Assembly (NCBI GenBank): GCA_000014925.1
Contig: CP000474.1
Location: 62,001 to 126,000 of the forward strand
Direction of reading: 5' to 3'
DNA length: 64,000 nt
From: Paenarthrobacter aurescens TC1
GTDB lineage: Bacteria; Actinomycetota; Actinomycetes; Actinomycetales; Micrococcaceae
Shown here piece by piece: positions 15,800 through 24,871 of the stretch. How positions within the stretch are numbered: position 1 is the first letter of the stretch; the number at the start of each line of letters is the position of its first letter. The translations under genes were made by a program, and so were the position numbers. A model generated the notes under the pieces. It made no database searches. It worked only from the letters and a program-made list of their open reading frames with translations, and was not told the DNA's origin.

Positions 15800-17674
15800 G
15801 TGCGCTCAAATACCGACGCTGGCGTGTCGGAAAAGTCTCGTCAACATAGGCTTTTGTCCAAGCTGACGGCTGCGCTTGTGGCCGTGCTGTTGATGATGGT
15901 CGGGCTCCCTGCCCTGCCGGCCCAGGCCGCCACAGTGGCGAGCGAAGCTCCCCAACTCGCAGCCGTGGAGTTGGTCTCTGCAGCTCAACTAGCGCCTGGG
16001 CAGACTGCGAAGGTGCGATTTACTTTGAGCCAACCGGCTCAAAGTGTCGTATTCAGCTACTACGACGAGTCGCTCTCGGAGACCCGCCAAATCAAGTGGT
16101 CGGGGAATCCCGGCCCGGGCGCCTTTACCGCGGAAGCCTCGGCGGTCGTTGGCGGTGATGACTACTACGACGGCCTATACAGGTTGTCCTCCATTGACGT
16201 GAAATACGAGAAGCCAGGCGTGGATTACCCTTATGTCCGGTTCCTCCGCAATAGCACCTATGAGGCCTTAAACGTAGACGGCGCCGGGGACCCTCGCCTT
16301 CAGTCACTGGACTTTGTTATCAAGAACCCGTCTCGTGTCCTGCTTGTACCGCAAAATACCCTTGCGCCTAGCTTTGCAGCCAGGATGGATCTTGACTGGA
16401 GTCGGGCGGTTCAAGGAACGATTTCCCCGGGCTCGTGGACCACAGGCGTCAATATCATCAAGGTGCAATGGGTTGTGGACGGCCTGGTTGAGAATTACGG
16501 CACCATGGCCTCGACGAAACCCTTCGTTGGTTGGGCATCCTCGCCTAATTACGGGAAGAACCTCAAGCTTCGGATCACCACCATTACGCCCGGTTTCAAA
16601 TCAGTATCCGCAGAGTCGGTGCCGTACCTGTTCGTTGCCGCCAGCCCCTTCGTTATATCAGGCAAGCCGTGGATCGGTTCCACGTTGAATACCAACTTTG
16701 ATGTCGCGTCCATTAAGGGCATTCCCCTCGGCGCGAAACCCAAAGTGGAAGTGCTTTGGCGAACACTTTCGACGTCCTATGCTGGATCACCGGCGGCTCC
16801 CGGCGCGAGCTACCTGGTCAAAGACTCAGATGGCGGGGGTTCAATATCGGCTCTAGTCGTCATTTCCCTTGACGGCAAAATTGTTGGTCGTTTCGGCAGT
16901 GAATGGACGGCCGAAGTGACTAACCCTGCTCCGTCGCGACAGTTTGAGAGTAGGGGAGTCAGCGACTATTACATGGTTCGAAGTGCTGATGGCAGGCTGT
17001 GGGAGTGGGGCCCGTACTTTGGAGCGTTCCCCAGGGAAATCGGAACGGGGTGGAATGTCTTTGACAAGATCTTCTCCCCCGGCGACTTCAACGAGGATGG
17101 GTTCCCCGATGTCATGGCCCGGAAGCCGTCCGGAGAATTGTGGATGTATCCCACCGACGGACAGTCGTGGTGGAAACCCGCGTCCGTGGTGGGCGTCGGC
17201 TGGCAGGGAATGACTGAACTCATTGCTCCCGGCGATTTCGACTCGGATGGCCACGACGACGTCCTGGCGAAGGACCGCGACGGCAGGCTGCTCCTTTACC
17301 CCGGCAACGGCAAGGGCGGCTGGTTGGCTCCCCGACAAGTTGGTGCTGGTTGGAATATGTTCAAAAGGGTCTTCTCGCCCGGTGACTTCGACGGAGACTC
17401 GCACGCAGACCTCCTCGCCACGAACAGCAGTGGCCAGCTGTTCCTCTATTCCTCAAACGGCAGGGGAGGATGGCTAGGCGCCAAGGTGATCGGCTCCGGT
17501 TGGCAGTCCTTCAAAACGATCTATAGCGCAGGAGATAGGGACGGCGACGGCTGGCACGACGTTCTGGGTGTCGATGGCGCAGGGTACATGTACGTCTACC
17601 CATTCAAATCGGGTCACTGGAAGCCGCGCTATTTGGTTGGCGCGGACTGGGACGTCTTCACCGCACTGTTCTAA
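15800..17674 (+). CDS. Secreted FG-GAP/VCBS repeat protein
   Basis: This 624-residue protein has a signal peptide (basic 11-21, hydrophobic 22-38, AQA cleavage about 43). A long middle region holds Ig-like beta segments. The C-terminal 220 residues contain four FG-GAP-type repeats, each with a calcium-loop motif such as GDFNEDGFPDV, GDFDSDGHDDV, GDFDGDSHADL and GDRDGDGWHDV. The repeats form a likely beta-propeller part used in adhesion or glycan binding outside the cell. No enzyme motif was seen. The start GTG 15800 is tentative: the purine-rich GGGGGAG is only two to three bases away, but the signal peptide requires a start near here. GC is lower than in neighbours. Confidence 0.75.
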   Translation: MRSNTDAGVSEKSRQHRLLSKLTAALVAVLLMMVGLPALPAQAATVASEAPQLAAVELVSAAQLAPGQTAKVRFTLSQPAQSVVFSYYDESLSETRQIKWSGNPGPGAFTAEASAVVGGDDYYDGLYRLSSIDVKYEKPGVDYPYVRFLRNSTYEALNVDGAGDPRLQSLDFVIKNPSRVLLVPQNTLAPSFAARMDLDWSRAVQGTISPGSWTTGVNIIKVQWVVDGLVENYGTMASTKPFVGWASSPNYGKNLKLRITTITPGFKSVSAESVPYLFVAASPFVISGKPWIGSTLNTNFDVASIKGIPLGAKPKVEVLWRTLSTSYAGSPAAPGASYLVKDSDGGGSISALVVISLDGKIVGRFGSEWTAEVTNPAPSRQFESRGVSDYYMVRSADGRLWEWGPYFGAFPREIGTGWNVFDKIFSPGDFNEDGFPDVMARKPSGELWMYPTDGQSWWKPASVVGVGWQGMTELIAPGDFDSDGHDDVLAKDRDGRLLLYPGNGKGGWLAPRQVGAGWNMFKRVFSPGDFDGDSHADLLATNSSGQLFLYSSNGRGGWLGAKVIGSGWQSFKTIYSAGDRDGDGWHDVLGVDGAGYMYVYPFKSGHWKPRYLVGADWDVFTALF

Positions 17675-17698
17675 GCAGTGGGCAACTTTGTAGCGAAA

Positions 17699-17749
17699 CG
17701 GCAAGTGCCGCCGTCGTACTTCCTGAAAGTACGACGGCGGCACTTGCCG
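17699..17749. terminator. Long perfect hairpin between convergent genes
   Basis: A perfect 23-bp stem with a five-base loop (CCTGA) lies after the FG-GAP gene and before the end of the convergent PfpI gene. There is no T-tract on either side. It is probably a bidirectional terminator of the L-shaped type common in actinobacteria. Confidence 0.65.
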
Positions 17750-17766
17750 TAAGTGGGCAGGGCCCG

Positions 17767-18333
17767 TTAAGCGGTTTGGCCGGCGTGCTGGCCCTCGGAG
17801 ATCTCCTCCACAACCTTGCTGTTGAAGGCGGGGAGGTCGTCCGGAGTGCGGCTGGTGACCAGGCCTTGGTCCACAACGACTTCTTCGTCCGTCCAGTTGG
17901 CGCCCGCGTTCTTCAGGTCGGTTTGGAGCGTGTGGTATGAGGTGACGTTGCGGCCCTTGATGACGCCGGCGTCGATGAGGATCCATGGCCCGTGGCAGAT
18001 GGAAGCCACCGGCTTGTGCTGCTCAAAGAACGCGCGGGTGAAGTTCTGCGCATCCTTGTCGACGCGGAGATGATCGGCGTTGACGACGCCGCCGGGGAGG
18101 ACCAGCGCGTCGAAGTTGGAGGCATCCGCGTCGGCCACTGCAAGGTCGACGTCGAACGTGTCGCCTTTGTCCACGCCGTTGAATCCTTGGAGTTTTCCCT
18201 TGGAGGGGGCCACAAGGGTGGGCTCGCCGCCGGCGTCCTTGACGGCCTGCCACGGGCTGGTGAGCTCCACCTGCTCCACGCCGTCAGTCAGCAGAAATGC
18301 GACCTTCTTGCCTGCGATGTTGTGTTCTGACAT
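17767..18333 (-). CDS. DJ-1/PfpI family protein (YhbO/YraA-like)
   Basis: This 188-residue protein has the PfpI fold: KKVAFLLTDGVEQVEL at the N-terminus and the nucleophile elbow SICHGPW with Cys113 and His114. It is close to YhbO/YraA-type stress proteins, described as intracellular peptidases and as deglycases of glyoxal-modified molecules; activity here is untested. The start ATG 18333 follows GAGGAGGAACA, a strong ribosome site, although the frame is open upstream. It is a single gene. Confidence 0.9.
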   Translation of the reverse strand: MSEHNIAGKKVAFLLTDGVEQVELTSPWQAVKDAGGEPTLVAPSKGKLQGFNGVDKGDTFDVDLAVADADASNFDALVLPGGVVNADHLRVDKDAQNFTRAFFEQHKPVASICHGPWILIDAGVIKGRNVTSYHTLQTDLKNAGANWTDEEVVVDQGLVTSRTPDDLPAFNSKVVEEISEGQHAGQTA

Positions 18334-18469
18334 TGTTCCTCCTCGTTGCGCAGCGGGGTGCTTTTTGGGCGATGCCGCCGCTGTGAGAGTTGTTTGTCTG
18401 ACCTGTTCCACCCTAGGGAAGGATGCTTTAGTAAGCAAGCTGACTAATTCTGAGTATTCACTGGGAAAG

Positions 18470-18497
18470 TTGCTTAACTATCGAATAACGATAGAAT
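18470..18497 (+). promoter_or_regulatory. Promoter with embedded operator of the DUF2975/XRE operon
   Basis: A -35-like TTGCTT (18470-18475) and a -10 TAGAAT (18492-18497) are separated by 16 bp. The spacer is almost filled by the inverted repeat CTATCG-AATAA-CGATAG (18478-18494). This is a natural place for the downstream XRE protein to repress its own operon. Confidence 0.5.
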
Positions 18498-18526
18498 CTC
18501 ATTGTTGTTCGATAAAGGAGATTCCC

Positions 18527-19018
18527 ATGGGAAAGCTGACAATCCTCGCGCTGCGGATCGTCATCGCGATGGTCCTCGCTGGCTCGCTGTTCATTCAGCT
18601 GTGGATGGTGCCGTTATTCTCGGTCGATCTAGTAGAGGCCGGAGCTCCGGACGGTCCGCGCATTGCGCTGCTGGCCATCGTGGTCCTGGGGATTCTGTGT
18701 GTCCAGGTGGTGGCAGTCTGTGTGTGGCGGTTGCTGACAATGGTGCGTCGCGGCACCGTGTTTTCGCATGGAGCCTTCCGTTTCGTGGACATCATCTTCG
18801 GGGCCATCGCCTTTGCTGCGGTGCTGATGTTCGGTATCGCCGTGATCCTGGCTCCCGGTGAGATAGCGCCAGGCATCGTAATGCTGATCTGCGGGGCAGC
18901 GTTGATGATCGGGGGAGTGGCGTTGGTTGTGCTGGTGATGCGGACGTTGCTCGCCCAAGCCGTAGCCCGGGACGCAGAAGCGAAGCATCTCCGGTCCGAG
19001 CTCGACGAGGTGATCTGA
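18527..19018 (+). CDS. DUF2975 family membrane protein
   Basis: This 163-residue protein has four hydrophobic segments (about 5-27, 44-66, 85-107, 113-140) and a short charged C-terminus, matching DUF2975. Genes of this family are regularly followed by a small Cro/CI-like gene, as here. AAGGAG lies six bases before ATG 18527; the much longer open frame upstream is spurious. The stop shares bases with the next start (TGATG), so the two are coupled. Function is unknown; a membrane partner of the regulator is likely. Confidence 0.85.
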   Translation: MGKLTILALRIVIAMVLAGSLFIQLWMVPLFSVDLVEAGAPDGPRIALLAIVVLGILCVQVVAVCVWRLLTMVRRGTVFSHGAFRFVDIIFGAIAFAAVLMFGIAVILAPGEIAPGIVMLICGAALMIGGVALVVLVMRTLLAQAVARDAEAKHLRSELDEVI

Positions 19019-19305
19019 TGCCGATCATCGTGGATATCGACGTCATGCTGGCCAAGCGCAAAATGCCCGTAGGAGTGCTTGCCGAGAAAGTTGGCATCAC
19101 GCCGGCCAACTTGGCTGTACTCAAGAACGGGCGAGCGAAGGCCGTGAGGTTTACAACGCTCGAAGCGCTGTGCGAGGTGCTGGAGTGTCAGCCAGGTGAT
19201 CTGCTCCGGTGGGAGTCTGAGGATCGCTGGGATAGCGGAGACCCATCTGCCGGCGAGCTTCGTCCAACTGTTCCATCATCGCAACCGACTCCTCAGGAGT
19301 CATGA
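19018..19305 (+). CDS. Small XRE (Cro/CI-type) regulator
   Basis: This 95-residue protein has an HTH at about 20-65 (GVLAEKVGITPANLAVLKNG, then FTTLEALCEVL) ending in ECQPGDLL, the pattern of YozG-like regulators paired with DUF2975 proteins. The last 25 residues are low-complexity (PTVPSSQPTPQES) and go beyond the usual length. They are encoded opposite the C-terminus of the convergent Gfo/Idh gene: the two overlap by 155 bp, which is unusual. Confidence 0.85.
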   Translation: MPIIVDIDVMLAKRKMPVGVLAEKVGITPANLAVLKNGRAKAVRFTTLEALCEVLECQPGDLLRWESEDRWDSGDPSAGELRPTVPSSQPTPQES

Positions 19306-20263
19306 ACGGGCTCTCCGCCAGTCCGGCCTGCAGGCAACGCGTCACCTCGCGCAGTTCGTAGCTGAATCCGTGCCCGGTCACCTCGAATCTTTCCGTTCGC
19401 GGCGTGCCGCTGCGTGGCTGGATAATGAGCTCGGCCGGGTTGAACAGGGGAGCAGAGGATCGCAGCCAACCTTCCGCCCCTCCGACCGTCACCACGCTGG
19501 GGCATTCTGCGCCGATTGATGTGATGAGCTGGGCATGCGCCCCGCCCTGGTAGCTCAGGGTGAGGGAGTTCTGCAGGTCGACCCCGTCAGGAGTCAAGAC
19601 TCCGCTGGCGAGCATACTCAGGGGTTCACCGAAAACTCCGAGCGCCCACGTCAGCGGATATACGGCGAGGTCCAGCAATGCTCCTCCGCCGGCTGCCGGA
19701 TCCCAGATCCGCGATGCAGGATCAAAAGCAGGTACGAAGCCGAGGTCAGCCTGGAGCCAGCGCGGCTCGCCGATCTCCCCTGACCGCAAGATCTCGACGG
19801 CGCGGCAGAAACTCGGAAGGAACCGGGTCCACACCGCCTCCATCAGAAACAGTCCACGCTCCCGCGCGAGATCAACCAGCTCGCGCGCCTGCACGGCATC
19901 CATGGCAATGGGCTTCTCGCACAGGACATGCTTCCCCGCCCTAAGCGCCGCCAGCGCCACTTCGTGATGTTGCGCGTGGGGCGTGGCGACGTAAACGACG
20001 TCGACGCCGGTATCGGCGAGCAGCCGCTCGTAGCCCAGCGTCCCTCCGGCGTCCGAATAGGCCGTGGCAAACCCGAACTTCTCGGCAAAGGCGCGGGCCG
20101 ATGCCTCAGAGCGGGAGCTGACAGCCTGCAAGATGGCGTCGTCGAGGAGCGCCAGGTCCTGCACCACTCGCGCTGCAATGGAGCCGGTGGCCACCACTCC
20201 CCAGCGGATGGGGCGACCCGTCGCGACGGAAGGAGCCACGGTGCTGACGGGAGCAGGAAGCAT
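19151..20263 (-). CDS. Gfo/Idh/MocA family oxidoreductase
   Basis: This 370-residue protein has an N-terminal Rossmann domain (WGVVATGSIAARV, 21-33) with the family motif CEKPIA (115-120), and a C-terminal alpha/beta substrate domain. These enzymes oxidise or reduce sugars and inositols with NAD(P). It is the last gene of the beta-glucoside operon, 27 bp after the LacI-type gene, and could modify the released sugar. The C-terminal 30 residues are Pro/Thr-rich and overlap the convergent XRE gene. Confidence 0.85.
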   Translation of the reverse strand: MLPAPVSTVAPSVATGRPIRWGVVATGSIAARVVQDLALLDDAILQAVSSRSEASARAFAEKFGFATAYSDAGGTLGYERLLADTGVDVVYVATPHAQHHEVALAALRAGKHVLCEKPIAMDAVQARELVDLARERGLFLMEAVWTRFLPSFCRAVEILRSGEIGEPRWLQADLGFVPAFDPASRIWDPAAGGGALLDLAVYPLTWALGVFGEPLSMLASGVLTPDGVDLQNSLTLSYQGGAHAQLITSIGAECPSVVTVGGAEGWLRSSAPLFNPAELIIQPRSGTPRTERFEVTGHGFSYELREVTRCLQAGLAESPFMTPEESVAMMEQLDEARRQMGLRYPSDPQTPTGADHLADTPAPRTALRAL

Positions 20264-20290
20264 GGAAGAGCCTTTCAGGGCATGGGAACG

Positions 20291-21310
20291 CTAAACGGAA
20301 TCGCGGATCACGATCGAGGTAGGCATCCTGGTGACGCGTTCCGCCGGTTTGCCCTCGATCAGCTTCACCAGGGTCTCGGCCATCTTCTTGCCGAGTTCAA
20401 CAATCGGGTGATGCACTGTGGTGAGGGCAGGCGTCACGGAGGTAGCAAAGGAATCGTCGTCAAAACCGACCACCGCGATGTCCTCCGGGATGCGGAGGCC
20501 ACGCCCCTGGATGGCGGTATAGGCGCCGGCAGCCATCTGGTCATTCGCTGCGAAGACGGCGTCAAGGGGAACGCCGCGATCCAACAAGCGGCGCATTGCC
20601 TGGGCGCCCGATGCCAAGGTGAAGTCGCCCTCCTCCACCAAGCTCTCCCCAAGACCTGCCTCCCGCACAGCGGTCCGCCAACCGGCAAGGCGGTCGAGCC
20701 CGGGCGGCATGTCTTGCGGACCTGCAATCGTGGCAACGTTCTTTCGGCCGCTCTCGGTCAAGAGCCGGGTGACATCGTAGGCCGCTTGCTCGTTGGCCAC
20801 ATCCACGTAATAGCTCTCTTTGCCGCCTACCAAGGGACGTCCCGCAAACACCATGGGAAGTGATCCTGAAAGATGCGTCCAGGAGTTGTCACCACTGTGG
20901 TGTGAGACCACCAGGACGCCGTCCACATTGCCTCCGAGCAGGAAGCTGCGGGTTTTCTCGGGCTTCGACTCCGAGGAGATCACCATGTTCAGCGTGTACT
21001 CGGTATCCGTGAGATACAGGGCGATGCCTTGAACAACAGAGGCGAAGAAGGGATCCGCGAAGACCTTGGACGTTGACTCCGGAACGATCAGCGTGACGGC
21101 ATTTGCCCGTCGTTTGGCGAGCGAGCGTGCCGCGCGGTTTGGCGTGTAGTCGAGTGCAAGGATGGCCTTCCTCACGGACTGCGCCATCTCAGGGTCTACG
21201 CTCGGGCTGTCATTGACTACACGGGACACAGTGGCCCGCGAGACCCCGGCCAAGGCAGCCACCATCTCAAGGGTGGGTACCGGCCGGGGGCCGCTGGTGT
21301 CCTGCGTCAT
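20291..21310 (-). CDS. LacI-family regulator (CebR-like)
   Basis: This 339-residue protein has an N-terminal LacI HTH (LEMVAALAGVSRATVSRVVN, about 14-33), a hinge helix with the RSLAKRRANA segment, and a periplasmic-binding-protein-like sugar domain. Its position inside the ABC/GH1 operon makes it the probable reader of the paired AGAGAGCGCTCTCT palindromes upstream, which closely resemble the published CebR box TGGGAGCGCTCCCA. Cellobiose or a related beta-glucoside would then be the inducer (inference). The start is the second ATG (21310), six bases after GGAG. Confidence 0.85.
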   Translation of the reverse strand: MTQDTSGPRPVPTLEMVAALAGVSRATVSRVVNDSPSVDPEMAQSVRKAILALDYTPNRAARSLAKRRANAVTLIVPESTSKVFADPFFASVVQGIALYLTDTEYTLNMVISSESKPEKTRSFLLGGNVDGVLVVSHHSGDNSWTHLSGSLPMVFAGRPLVGGKESYYVDVANEQAAYDVTRLLTESGRKNVATIAGPQDMPPGLDRLAGWRTAVREAGLGESLVEEGDFTLASGAQAMRRLLDRGVPLDAVFAANDQMAAGAYTAIQGRGLRIPEDIAVVGFDDDSFATSVTPALTTVHHPIVELGKKMAETLVKLIEGKPAERVTRMPTSIVIRDSV

Positions 21311-21354
21311 CGTCATCTCCGTAACGTAAGAAAAGTATGCCTTTGAAGGCTACT

Positions 21355-22812
21355 TTAGGCGTTCACAGTGGCGCTCGCCGATGCCTTGGCTGACGCAATG
21401 ACCCGGGCGTATGCCAGTCCGCTGTCCTTGACCGTCCGCTCAAAGGTGTCGTAGTCCACGCGAACCACCCCGAAGCGCTTGCCGTATCCCCAGGACCATT
21501 CGAAGTTGTCCAGGAGCGACCAAACAAAGTAGCCACGCACATCGGCGCCCTGATCGAGCGCCTCACCCACGGCTGCGATGTGGTCCAGGACGAATTCGGT
21601 CCGCTCGGCGTCGTGGACTGCACCGTCAGGACTGACGACGTCGTCGTATGCCGCACCGTTTTCCGTGATGTAGAGCGGCGGCAGCGCTGGGTATTCCTCG
21701 CCAAGGCGCACCAGAAGCATCCGAAGTCCATCCGGGTTGACCTCCCAGTTCATGGCCGTGCGTGGCAGGCCGCGGCTGGGGAAGGCGATATCTTCCGAAC
21801 CGATCCAGCACGACGACGTCGGACGGGTTGCGCCGCCCGAGTGGCCGTCGCCGTGTTCAGCGGTGGGGTGTCCGCTGATGAGGTCATCGTGGTAGTGGTT
21901 GACGCCCAGGAAGTCGATGGGAGCCCCGATGATGTCCAGATCGCCGGGCTTGATGACATCCCGAATGCCGAACTGCTCAAGATCATTGAGGGTGTCCTCC
22001 GGGTAGGCGCCACGGAGGATTGGATCCAGGAAGATTCTGTTCTGCAGCGAATCGAACCGCCGGGCGGCATCGAGGTCCACAGGATCGGAGGGATCCCGCG
22101 GGATGGAGTTGCTGAGATTGAGCGTGATCCCCAGCTGTTGGGCGCCGCGACTCCGCAGCTCGTTGACCACCAAACCGTGGGCGAGGTGCTGGTGATGGAT
22201 CGCCGCGACGGCTGCTTCCGGTTCCTGGCGGCCAGGGGCGTGGACGCCTGCCGCATAGCCAAGGAGTGATGAGCAGAACGGTTCGTTGAAAGTGGTCCAG
22301 TGCTGGACCCGATCACCCAGAGCCGAATAGACGTCGTTCGCGTAGTCGACGAAGCGGTAGGCGGTGTCGCGGTTGGCCCAGCCGCCTTTCTCTTCCAGCG
22401 CCTGCGGCAGGTCCCAGTGGTAAAGGGTCAACCAAGGGAGGATGCCGGCGTCGAGCAGTTCATCCACCAGCCGCGAGTAAAAGTCCAGGCCCTCCGCGTT
22501 CACGGAACGGCCGCCGGGCCGGACACGGGACCAGCTGGTAGAGAACCGGTAGGAATCCAGGCCCAGCTCCTTCATAATCCTGACGTCCTGGGGCATGCGG
22601 TGGTAGTGCTGCACCGCGTCCTTCAGCGTCTCACCGTTGGCGATGGCACCCGGAATACGGGCGAAGGCATCCCACACGGAATCTTCCTTGCCGCCTTCGT
22701 GGCTGGCACCTTCCACCTGGGCTGCGGCGGTGGCCGAACCCCAGAGGAAGCCCTCGGGCCACACCCTGTTATGAGGTGTGATCGCTGGGTGGGTTGTTGC
22801 TTCGAATGGCAT
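21355..22812 (-). CDS. GH1 family beta-glucosidase (BglC-like)
   Basis: This 485-residue protein is of typical GH1 length, with FLWGSATAAAQVEG at the N-terminus, acid/base in TFNEP (Glu177), nucleophile in ITENG (Glu384) and the C-terminal WSLLDNFEWSWGYGKRFG that shapes the aglycone site. It is cytoplasmic and would hydrolyse imported beta-glucosides such as cellobiose. The start ATG 22812 shares one base with the stop of the upstream permease gene (TAATG). The open frame continues 195 bases upstream, but that part belongs to the permease. Confidence 0.93.
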   Translation of the reverse strand: MPFEATTHPAITPHNRVWPEGFLWGSATAAAQVEGASHEGGKEDSVWDAFARIPGAIANGETLKDAVQHYHRMPQDVRIMKELGLDSYRFSTSWSRVRPGGRSVNAEGLDFYSRLVDELLDAGILPWLTLYHWDLPQALEEKGGWANRDTAYRFVDYANDVYSALGDRVQHWTTFNEPFCSSLLGYAAGVHAPGRQEPEAAVAAIHHQHLAHGLVVNELRSRGAQQLGITLNLSNSIPRDPSDPVDLDAARRFDSLQNRIFLDPILRGAYPEDTLNDLEQFGIRDVIKPGDLDIIGAPIDFLGVNHYHDDLISGHPTAEHGDGHSGGATRPTSSCWIGSEDIAFPSRGLPRTAMNWEVNPDGLRMLLVRLGEEYPALPPLYITENGAAYDDVVSPDGAVHDAERTEFVLDHIAAVGEALDQGADVRGYFVWSLLDNFEWSWGYGKRFGVVRVDYDTFERTVKDSGLAYARVIASAKASASATVNA

Positions 22813-23714
22813 TAGCCCTTCACTGCTCCTTGCATGATTCCGGATATGAGTTGGCGTCCCGCTATGACGAAGAGAGCCAACAGGGGAAGTGTTGCCATGA
22901 CGGCACCGGCCAGGACGATTGAATAGTCCACGTAGCGGGCCGACTGCAGTTGGCTGAGCGCCGTCTGCAAGGTGGGGTTGCCGGCGTCGAGAACCAGCAG
23001 GGGCCACAGGAAATCAGTCCACGCCGTCATGAACGTGAACAGACCGAGGATTGCCATGGCCGGACGTGCGGCCGGGAGTGCCACATGCCAGAACGTTGAG
23101 ATCATGGACGCTCCATCCATGCGTGCCGACTCGATGAGCTCGTCCGGGATCACGTCCACCAGGTACTGCCGCATGAAGAAGACACCGAACGCTGTGACCA
23201 GCGTGGGGATGACGACGGCGCCGATCTCACCTGTCCAGCCCAGCGTGCGCATCAGCATGAACAGCGGGATGATGCCGAGCTGCGTGGGGATGGCCATGGT
23301 GGCGATGACTGCCACCATCAGCCAGTTGCGGCCACGGAAGCGCAGCTTGGCGAACGCGTAGCCGGCCAAGGTGGAGAACCCCACAACAGAGACGGTGATG
23401 ATGCCTGAAATCAGTACGCTGTTGCCAAGTGCCAGCCAGAACGGGATGGTGTCGAAGACCTCTCCGGCGTTGGTCCAGAAGTTGCCGCCCGGGAAAAGTG
23501 GCGGCCACGTTTCCCCGAGGGCCTCGTTGGAGCGGCTGCCGATGATGACGGACCACCAGAGCGGGTAGGCCGAGGCCAGGAAGAAGGCGAGCAGCAGCCC
23601 GTAGGTGAGGAAGCCAGGCCGGCGGCCGTTGCCGAAGAGTGCTTTCCGTGCGGTCAGGGACCGGGAGGTTCGCTGAGGGGCCGGTGCTTGTGGGCGGTTT
23701 TGCGTGAGGATCAT
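22812..23714 (-). CDS. ABC sugar transporter permease (CebG/MalG-like)
   Basis: This 300-residue inner-membrane protein has six helices and the EAA loop (ELIESARMDGASMISTFWHV) that contacts the ATPase. It is of the CUT1 carbohydrate uptake type. No ATPase gene is in the operon; CUT1 systems of actinobacteria often share a general MsiK-type ATPase encoded elsewhere, which fits. A good ribosome site (GAGGAG) precedes ATG 23714, and the gene overlaps its partner permease by four bases. Confidence 0.9.
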   Translation of the reverse strand: MILTQNRPQAPAPQRTSRSLTARKALFGNGRRPGFLTYGLLLAFFLASAYPLWWSVIIGSRSNEALGETWPPLFPGGNFWTNAGEVFDTIPFWLALGNSVLISGIITVSVVGFSTLAGYAFAKLRFRGRNWLMVAVIATMAIPTQLGIIPLFMLMRTLGWTGEIGAVVIPTLVTAFGVFFMRQYLVDVIPDELIESARMDGASMISTFWHVALPAARPAMAILGLFTFMTAWTDFLWPLLVLDAGNPTLQTALSQLQSARYVDYSIVLAGAVMATLPLLALFVIAGRQLISGIMQGAVKG

Positions 23715-24808
23715 TGCCCGCTCCTCGGGGTTGAGTCTGGTGCGGCGGCCGGCGCCCCTGCCGCTTGAGCGGCGAGGCCGGCGTCGTCAGCTTTTGCGCT
23801 CGCGGCCAAAGGGCGCTTCCGACGGCGGCGGCTGGCGGCCCCGCGATCGTCGCCATTGGTGGCGATACGGCGTGAGATCAGCCAGTTCACGATGCCGAAA
23901 AGCAGGATGATCAGGAACAGGAGCCAAGCGATAGTGGAGGCTTTGCCGAAGTTCTGCCGCTGGAAGGCCATTTCCCACAGGTAAAGCACGGTGGTCTGGA
24001 ACTGCCGTGCCGTTCCGCCTGCGGCCACGGGATCGAAGAGCCGGGGCTCAGTGAAGATCTGCAGCCCGCCGATGGTCGCCGTGACAATGACGAACACCAT
24101 GGTGGGCCGGATGCTCGGGAGGGTGATGCTGAAGAAGCGGCGGACCGAGCCGGCGCCGTCGATCGCTGCGGACTCGTAAATATCGCGCGGCACCGACTGC
24201 ATTGCCGCCAGGAGGATCAACGCGTTGTAGCCAGTCCAGCGCCAGTTCACCATGGTGGCGATGGCGATGTGGCTGGGAAGAGTGTCGTTCTTCCACATGA
24301 TGGGGTCGATGCCGAAGCTCGACAGGATGTTGTTGATGAGCCCGTACTGCTCCCCGAACATGTTGGTGAAGATCATGGCCACAGCCACGGGAGTCACGAC
24401 GTAGGGGAGCAGGATGCTCATGCGCCAAAAGGTCTTGGCGCGGAGGTTCTGATCCAGGACCGCGGCAATGATGGTAGCCATGATCAGCTGGGGGATGGTG
24501 GAGATCAGGAAGATGCTGACGGTGTTGAACAACGAGTTCCAGAAGAACCTGTCCTGCAGCACCTCCGCGAAGTTTTGGAATCCTACAAACTCTCCTTGGC
24601 CTTTGAGCAGGTGCCAGTCGAAGAGGGAGACGAAGAACGTGTAGCCCAGCGGAAAGAGGCCCACCAAGGCAAACAGGATGAAAAACGGGGCGATATAGAA
24701 GTAGGGGGACGCCTTCATATCAAAGACGCTCAAACGTTGGCGGAAGGTCGGTTTCGGTTTACTGGCAGCCGTTCTGCCGGCTGCCGGGCGATTCAATGTG
24801 GTGGTCAT
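23711..24808 (-). CDS. ABC sugar transporter permease (CebF/MalF-like)
   Basis: This 365-residue CUT1 permease has six main helices and the EAA loop (about 215-235, ESAAIDGAGSVRRFFSITLP). It pairs with the CebG-like subunit, whose start overlaps its stop (ATGA). The C-terminal tail of about 50 residues is unusual: a basic patch (SRRRRKRP) then an Ala/Pro-rich stretch, longer than in most MalF-like proteins and probably cytoplasmic. It is separated from the binding-protein gene by a hairpin (24832-24857). Confidence 0.88.
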   Translation of the reverse strand: MTTTLNRPAAGRTAASKPKPTFRQRLSVFDMKASPYFYIAPFFILFALVGLFPLGYTFFVSLFDWHLLKGQGEFVGFQNFAEVLQDRFFWNSLFNTVSIFLISTIPQLIMATIIAAVLDQNLRAKTFWRMSILLPYVVTPVAVAMIFTNMFGEQYGLINNILSSFGIDPIMWKNDTLPSHIAIATMVNWRWTGYNALILLAAMQSVPRDIYESAAIDGAGSVRRFFSITLPSIRPTMVFVIVTATIGGLQIFTEPRLFDPVAAGGTARQFQTTVLYLWEMAFQRQNFGKASTIAWLLFLIILLFGIVNWLISRRIATNGDDRGAASRRRRKRPLAASAKADDAGLAAQAAGAPAAAPDSTPRSGQ

Positions 24809-24831
24809 GGACGGGTCTCAGACTCTGTGAG

Positions 24832-24857
24832 GGGGCCTCCGGTTTCCCGGAGGCCCC
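24832..24857 (-). terminator. Intra-operon hairpin between binding-protein and permease genes
   Basis: An 11-bp perfect stem (GGGGCCTCCGG and its complement) with a TTTC loop sits in the 63-bp gap between the binding-protein and first permease genes. It is likely to reduce read-through or protect the upstream mRNA, giving more binding protein than permease, as is common in such operons. Confidence 0.5.
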
Positions 24858-24871
24858 ACGGCCGGGTGCTG

